This document shows positions 14,021-15,261 of a DNA stretch of 15,261 nucleotides, piece by piece. The stretch lies in assembly GCA_902496375.1 (NCBI GenBank), contig CABVAS010000019.1, positions 1-15,261 of the forward strand, written 5' to 3'. Below the pieces are notes generated by a model. The model made no database searches. It was not told the origin of the DNA and saw only the letters and a program-made list of their open reading frames with translations. The translations under genes and the position numbers were made by a program. Source of the DNA: an uncultured Collinsella sp. Lineage in GTDB: Bacteria > Actinomycetota > Coriobacteriia > Coriobacteriales > Coriobacteriaceae. Positions within the stretch are counted from its first letter, which is position 1; every line of letters starts with the position of its first letter.

Positions 14021-14731
14021 TTGTCCCAGCTCGAGAAATGTGATCGCCGGTCCCTTCGCTCGCAGCGCGCCCTTCGCCAGGCGCTTGCCAGCGAGCTTGC
14101 CGAAAGCGGCGACCTTTCGCGCATTAACGTCGCGTCGCTCACCGAGCGCGCCGGTCTTACGCGTCGAACGTTCTATTCGCACTACCGCGATATCCCCGAC
14201 TTTATCAGCCAGATCGAGGACGGCCTGCTTGCCGAGATTCGCGAGCGGGTGGAGCTTATCACCGCAGCTCAATTACCCGATCTTTACCGCAACATCGACG
14301 AGCTCGAGCCGGCACCCGGTTCGGTTGAGCTGCTTCGCTATCTTGCGGCTAATCGCGACCTTATCGGGGCCCTACTGGGCCCGGGCGGCGACCCCGCCTT
14401 TATTAAAAAGATCATCGATACCGCACGCGAGGCCGTGGTGCCGCGTGCACAGACGGGCATCTTGGGCCTGGCACTGGGCACCTTCTTTGACTACTACGTT
14501 ACCTATGTCGTGAGTGCCGAGGTCGGTCTGATTCAGCGCTGGTTTGAGCGTGGGCTCACCGAATCGCCCGAGACCATGGCGCGCATTATGACGGTTATCG
14601 CCTTTGTGCGCCCCGGCGACCTGTATGGCCAACCCATCGATATCAACGTGCCGGAATACGGCATGAAGCTATTGAATCTGCAGCTCGAGGACGCGGTCGA
14701 CACCACCGCAACCGTCGAGTCCAACAACTAA
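14021..14731 (+). CDS. TetR/AcrR family transcriptional regulator, TTG start
   Basis: A regulator of 236 aa. The start is TTG, fixed by AAGGAGGAC 4 bases upstream; no in-frame ATG lies nearby. The HTH reads DLSRINVASLTERAGLTRRTFYSHYRDIPDF (31-61), where FYSHYRD is the recognition-helix end seen in the subgroup with a TetR_C_8-like (DhaS-type) C-terminal domain. The C-terminal half has LLRYLAANRDLIGALLG (104-120) and the helix pair LGLALGTFFDYYVTYVVSAEVGLIQRWFERG, both typical of that subgroup. It is followed 11 bases later by the activase gene with its own SD, so both are probably on one mRNA and the regulator may control the activase. Confidence 0.9.
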   Translation: MSQLEKCDRRSLRSQRALRQALASELAESGDLSRINVASLTERAGLTRRTFYSHYRDIPDFISQIEDGLLAEIRERVELITAAQLPDLYRNIDELEPAPGSVELLRYLAANRDLIGALLGPGGDPAFIKKIIDTAREAVVPRAQTGILGLALGTFFDYYVTYVVSAEVGLIQRWFERGLTESPETMARIMTVIAFVRPGDLYGQPIDINVPEYGMKLLNLQLEDAVDTTATVESNN

Positions 14732-14742
14732 GAGGAGAGACA

Positions 14743-15261
14743 ATGAGCAAACTCGTCGAGGGCATCAAGGACCGCATGGTCGCTGCCGCACGCGAGGCCG
14801 CGCCCGCCGTGGTGGACGCCGCGCAGAAGGCCGCGACCGCGGCTGCCGAGAAAGTTGCCGAGGCAGTTGCCGATGCCAAGAACGTGGCAGGGGAGACTTC
14901 CGTCGTCAGCGAGCCCGCCACCGCCGCTGAGCCCGTAGCCGCCGCCCAGGCCCCCGAAGGCGCGATCTTCAACCCCGAGGCCGCCCGCGGCAACCTGCAC
15001 CTGGGCATCGACGTGGGCTCCACCACCGTTAAGCTCGCCGTGCTCAACGACGACAACCAGATCGTCTACGCCAAGTACCAGCGCCACCACACCGACGTCC
15101 GCGCTTGTGCCCGCGACCTGTTCGAGGGCGCTGCGACCGTGCTGCCGACGGCCCAGATGACCTGCGCCATTACCGGCTCGGGCGGCCTGCTGCTGTCCCA
15201 GTGGCTTGACCTGGAGTTTGTCCAGGAGGTCATCGCCAGCAAGCGTGCCGTCGAGACCCTC
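14743..15261 (+). CDS. 2-hydroxyacyl-CoA dehydratase activase (BadF/BadG/BcrA/BcrD ATPase family), 5' part
   Basis: Partial: 173 codons are present and the frame is open at the window end. AGAGGAGAG precedes the ATG by 3 bases. The ASKHA ATPase fold starts at LHLGIDVGSTTVKLAVL (85-101), the phosphate-1 loop with GIDVGSTT, followed by the second strand region ITGSGG (143-148). These activators use ATP to drive an electron from a [4Fe-4S] cluster into a dehydratase; the cluster cysteines would lie beyond the window. Residues 1-80 are an unusual Ala/Glu/Lys-rich segment (about 1-48 amphipathic helix, 49-80 Ala/Pro-rich linker) before the family's usual start. The close neighbour is the TetR gene. 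In coriobacteria such proteins are often very large fusions, which cannot be checked here. Confidence 0.85.
   Translation, partial: MSKLVEGIKDRMVAAAREAAPAVVDAAQKAATAAAEKVAEAVADAKNVAGETSVVSEPATAAEPVAAAQAPEGAIFNPEAARGNLHLGIDVGSTTVKLAVLNDDNQIVYAKYQRHHTDVRACARDLFEGAATVLPTAQMTCAITGSGGLLLSQWLDLEFVQEVIASKRAVETL

Overview
The window looks like a chromosomal segment of a high-GC gut actinobacterium of the class Coriobacteriia, most likely Collinsella or a close relative. This rests on base composition, gene style (Tat-like lipoprotein signal, CmpB-type membrane protein, giant acyl-CoA dehydratase activase) and abundant short intergenic palindromes. It is inferred without a database search. No rRNA, tRNA, CRISPR array, insertion sequence or prophage gene was seen.

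Left part (1-4420, minus strand): a five-gene operon for a polar amino acid ABC importer. In transcription order it encodes a binding lipoprotein, two permeases, an ATPase and a class I glutamine amidotransferase/gamma-glutamyl hydrolase. A sigma70-like promoter lies upstream of the binding protein, and an attenuator-like hairpin separates it from the permeases. Upstream (4525-4740) lies an array of six 15-bp sites in strictly alternating orientation with a 40-bp period. A terminator and a DXS-family thiamine enzyme (4797-6578, minus) follow. That enzyme lacks the residues that bind the substrate phosphate in true DXS.

Middle (6579-10400, plus strand): a LacI-style palindrome lies in the divergent region, then a translationally coupled pair (HD phosphohydrolase and CmpB-family membrane protein), then amt and glnK for ammonium uptake. 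The PII protein has Leu at the usual Tyr51 modification site. A 106-bp imperfect palindrome made of related repeat units sits between amt and glnK.

Right part (10400-15261, plus strand): a TetR regulator and an MFS exporter with lower-GC codon use and two related operator-like dyads, then a Cof-type HAD hydrolase preceded by a perfect 15-bp dyad. Next is a 41-codon membrane-peptide gene, missed by a simple length cutoff. Its Shine-Dalgarno is buried in a hairpin and a possible convergent antisense RNA overlaps its 3' end, as in type I toxin-antitoxin loci. Two copies of a TGTGACAAAGGG palindrome flank it. The window ends with a TetR regulator starting at TTG and the 5' part of a 2-hydroxyacyl-CoA dehydratase activase gene.
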